Origin: Halomonas denitrificans | GTDB taxonomy: Bacteria; Pseudomonadota; Gammaproteobacteria; Pseudomonadales; Halomonadaceae | Assembly: GCF_003056305.1 (NCBI RefSeq) | Contig: NZ_PYVX01000003.1 | Coordinates: 372,001 to 436,000 of the forward strand | Length of the DNA: 64,000 bases | Direction of reading: 5' to 3' | In this document: positions 62,061-64,000 of the stretch, one piece after another | Layout of the letters: every line of letters starts with the position of its first letter | Numbering within the stretch: position 1 is the stretch's first letter | Position numbers and translations under genes: made by a program | The notes under the pieces: generated by a model | Told to the model about the DNA's origin: nothing | Seen by the model: only the letters and a program-made list of their open reading frames with translations | Database searches by the model: none

Positions 62061-63824
62061 TCAGTGGGTCTCGGCGCCGGCCACGGCGGCCTGCGCCTGC
62101 TGCTCTGCCAGCAGGGCGTCGTCGCACCTCGGGCAGAATTCATGCTCGCCGGCCAGGTAGCCGTGCACCGGGCAGATCGAGAAGGTCGGGGTGATGGTCA
62201 GGTAGGGCAGCCGGAAGCGCGACAGCGCGGTGCGCACCAGCTGCCGGCAGGCGCGCGCCGAGGAGAGCCGCTCGCGCATGTAGAGATGCAGCACGGTGCC
62301 TCCGGTGTAGCGGGTCTGCAGCGGGTCCTGGTGGAGCAGCGCCTCGAAGGGGTCGTCGGTGTGGCCCACCGGCAACTGACTGGAGTTGGTGTAGTAGGGC
62401 GCTTCCGGAGTGCCGGCCTGGAGGATCGCCGGGTAGCGCTTCAGGTCCTCCCGGGCGAAGCGATGGGTGGTGCCCTCGGCCGGCGTGGCCTCGAGGTTGT
62501 AGAGGTGCCCGGTCTGCTCCTGGAAGTCGCGCATCCGCTCGCGCACCCGGTCGAGCAGCTCGAGCGCCAGCGCCTGGCCCTCGGGGTCGGCGATGTCGTG
62601 GGTGTCCTCGCTGAAGTTGCGCACCATCTCGTTGAGGCCGTTCACCCCCAGGGTGGAGAAGTGGTTGCGCAGGGTGCCCAGGTAGCGCTGGCTGTAGGGG
62701 TAGAGGCCGGCGTCCATCCACTGCTGGATGCACGTGCGCTTGATCTCCAGGCTGTCGCGGCCCAGCGCCAGCAGGCGGTCGAGCTCCTCGAAGAGCCCGA
62801 GGCGATCGCCGGCGAAGCGGTGGCCGAGCCGCGCGCAGTTGATCGTCACCACCCCCAGCGAGCCGGTCTGCTCGGCGCTGCCGAACAGGCCGTTGCCGCG
62901 CTTGAGCAGCTCGCCGAGGTCGAGCTGCAGCCGGCAGCACATGGAGCGCACCATGTGCGGCTCGAGGTCGGAGTTGAGGAAGTTCTGGAAGTAGGGCAGC
63001 CCGTACCTGGCGGTGAGCGCGAAGAGGCGCTCGGCGTTGTCGCTCTCCCAGTCGAAGTCGGGGGTGATGTTGTAGGTGGGGATGGGGAAGGTGAAGACCC
63101 GTCCCTGACGGTCGCCTTCCGCCATCACCTCCAGGTAGGCGCGGTTGAGCAGGTCCATCTCGGCCTGCAGCTCGCCGTAGGTGAAGGACTGCTCCTCGCC
63201 GCCGACAATCGGCACCTGGTCGCGCAGGTCCGCCGGGCAGGTCCAGTCGAAGGTCAGGTTGGTGAAGGGCGTCTGGCTGCCCCAGCGGGAGGGCACGTTG
63301 AGGTTGTAGATGAACTCCTGGAGCGCCTGGCGTACCGCCGGGTAGTCCAGGCCGTCCCGTCGCACGTAGGGCGCCAGGTAGGTATCGAAGGAGCTGAAGG
63401 CCTGGGCGCCGGCCCACTCGTTCTGCAGGGTGCCGAGGAAGTTGACCATCTGCCCAAGGGCGCTGGTGAGGTGGCGCGGCGGGGCGCTCTCGGCCCGGCC
63501 GGGCACGCCGTTGAAGCCCTCGATGAGCAGGGTGCGCAGCGACCAGCCGGCGCAGTAGCCGGTGAGCATGTCCAGGTCGTGGATGTGCAGGTCGCCCTCG
63601 CGATGGGCCCGGCCGACCGCCTCGGGATAGATCTCGTCGAGCCAGTAGTTGGCGATCAGCTTGCCGGAGACGTTGAGGATCAGGCCGCCCAGGGAGTAGC
63701 CCTGGTTGGCGTTGGCATGGACGCGCCAGTCGGCGCGCTGCAGGTATTCGTCGACGGTGCTGGCGACATCGACGCGCGCCCTGTCGCGACGGGGTGAGGT
63801 CGCGGGTTTGTCTATATGTGCCAT
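62061..63824 (-). CDS. nrdD: Class III anaerobic ribonucleotide reductase, catalytic part without radical loop
   Basis: 587 aa (E. coli NrdD is 712). Core barrel intact: NANQGYSLGGLILNVSGKLIANYWLDEIYP, HIHDLDMLTGYCAGWSL, NVPSRWGSQTPFTNLTFDW, and VTINCARLGH. The C-terminal zinc motif ICPVHGYLAGEHEFCPRC is present, but the frame ends 21 residues later, before the glycyl-radical loop, which is a separate downstream gene. At the N-terminus there is no ATP-cone; an in-frame stop lies seven codons upstream of the ATG, so it is not just a wrong start. AGAGG precedes the ATG. Confidence 0.93.
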   Translation of the reverse strand: MAHIDKPATSPRRDRARVDVASTVDEYLQRADWRVHANANQGYSLGGLILNVSGKLIANYWLDEIYPEAVGRAHREGDLHIHDLDMLTGYCAGWSLRTLLIEGFNGVPGRAESAPPRHLTSALGQMVNFLGTLQNEWAGAQAFSSFDTYLAPYVRRDGLDYPAVRQALQEFIYNLNVPSRWGSQTPFTNLTFDWTCPADLRDQVPIVGGEEQSFTYGELQAEMDLLNRAYLEVMAEGDRQGRVFTFPIPTYNITPDFDWESDNAERLFALTARYGLPYFQNFLNSDLEPHMVRSMCCRLQLDLGELLKRGNGLFGSAEQTGSLGVVTINCARLGHRFAGDRLGLFEELDRLLALGRDSLEIKRTCIQQWMDAGLYPYSQRYLGTLRNHFSTLGVNGLNEMVRNFSEDTHDIADPEGQALALELLDRVRERMRDFQEQTGHLYNLEATPAEGTTHRFAREDLKRYPAILQAGTPEAPYYTNSSQLPVGHTDDPFEALLHQDPLQTRYTGGTVLHLYMRERLSSARACRQLVRTALSRFRLPYLTITPTFSICPVHGYLAGEHEFCPRCDDALLAEQQAQAAVAGAETH

Positions 63825-63855
63825 TAACCTCTTTCCAAAACACTATATATGGTGT
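63809..63855 (-). promoter_or_regulatory. NrdR-box pair of nrdD
   Basis: ACACTATATATGGTGT at 63840-63855 is an almost perfect NrdR box. A second box with core CTATATGTG lies at 63809-63824, 31 bp away, over the nrdD start codon. The 11-mer CTATATATGGT is identical to that of the nrdJ box at 57138-57148. Confidence 0.75.
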
Positions 63856-63887
63856 TTGAAGGCTAATCGCTCGCGCCGGTGAGGGAC

Positions 63888-63901
63888 ATGATCCAGGTCA
63901 G
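63888..63901 (-). promoter_or_regulatory. FNR-like site upstream of nrdD
   Basis: ATGAT-CCAG-GTCAG, 7 of 10 dyad bases. At -41.5 it would start nrdD transcription near 63853, under the first NrdR box, with a weak -10 TAGCCT (leftward). The remaining bases to 64000 show no gene. Confidence 0.4.
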
Positions 63902-64000
63902 CAAAGCGGCGCTCGGGGGCGCGTGGCGGGAAGGCGCCGACGGGCAGGGGGAGGCGCCGCCGGTCACGGAACCGTCGGGACGCCGCTCAGGCGGGGGAGG

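Overview
The window reads as one contiguous, GC-rich chromosomal segment of a halophilic gammaproteobacterium, most probably Halomonas or a close relative in the Halomonadaceae. This is inferred from gene content, not from a search: a type-B PutA, a complete gamma-butyrobetaine/L-carnitine to glycine-betaine module, two BCCT osmolyte transporters, a Pseudomonas-like split class II ribonucleotide reductase and a clade-I nos cluster. No rRNA, tRNA, IS element, phage gene or CRISPR array is visible.

Layout. (1) 1-4413: 3' part of putA converging on rnhA, an RNase HI with an N-terminal viroplasmin domain. (2) 4694-11209: carnitine module cdhC-cdhA-cdhB, a BCCT transporter, the regulator cdhR and a gamma-butyrobetaine dioxygenase; together they turn imported butyrobetaine or carnitine into glycine betaine plus acetoacetate. 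(3) 11286-23359: copper island. A leftward set (Met-rich Spy-like protein, Cys-rich small protein, 50-aa membrane protein, CopG) faces a rightward set (cupredoxin, response regulator, sensor kinase, CopA-type multicopper oxidase, CopB), followed by a glutaredoxin-MauE fusion, an APC permease and a Cu+ P-type ATPase behind a MerR-type promoter. (4) 23430-24228: mntP under a yybP-ykoY Mn2+ riboswitch. (5) 24330-26755: an IalB-like protein and a second BCCT transporter. (6) 27188-39415: LacI-family repressor and a divergent 11-gene operon for four-carbon acid sugars (LtnD, OtnK, OtnC, OtnI, DenD, TRAP transporter, aldehyde dehydrogenase, a second beta-hydroxyacid dehydrogenase, EamA permease). 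(7) 39610-42432: a conserved hypothetical and ahpC/ahpF with an OxyR-like site. (8) 42556-63824: low-oxygen region with nosRZDFYL, a cytochrome c, nsrR, nnrS, hemN, gdhA, ubiT, class II RNR (nrdJa/nrdJb) and class III RNR (nrdD, a free-standing glycyl-radical domain, nrdG).

The low-oxygen region looks coordinated. FNR/ANR/DNR-like dyads precede the cytochrome-nos operon, hemN, ubiT-nrdJ and nrdD. NsrR-like motifs lie at nnrS and at the cytochrome gene. Two pairs of NrdR-like boxes, each 31 bp apart, mark nrdJ and nrdD. The most unusual gene structure is nrdD: the catalytic protein ends just after its zinc-ribbon motif, and the glycyl-radical loop is encoded by a separate 56-codon ORF behind a 190-bp spacer that appears able to fold. 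All functional statements rest on reading motifs and gene context by eye; no database search was run.
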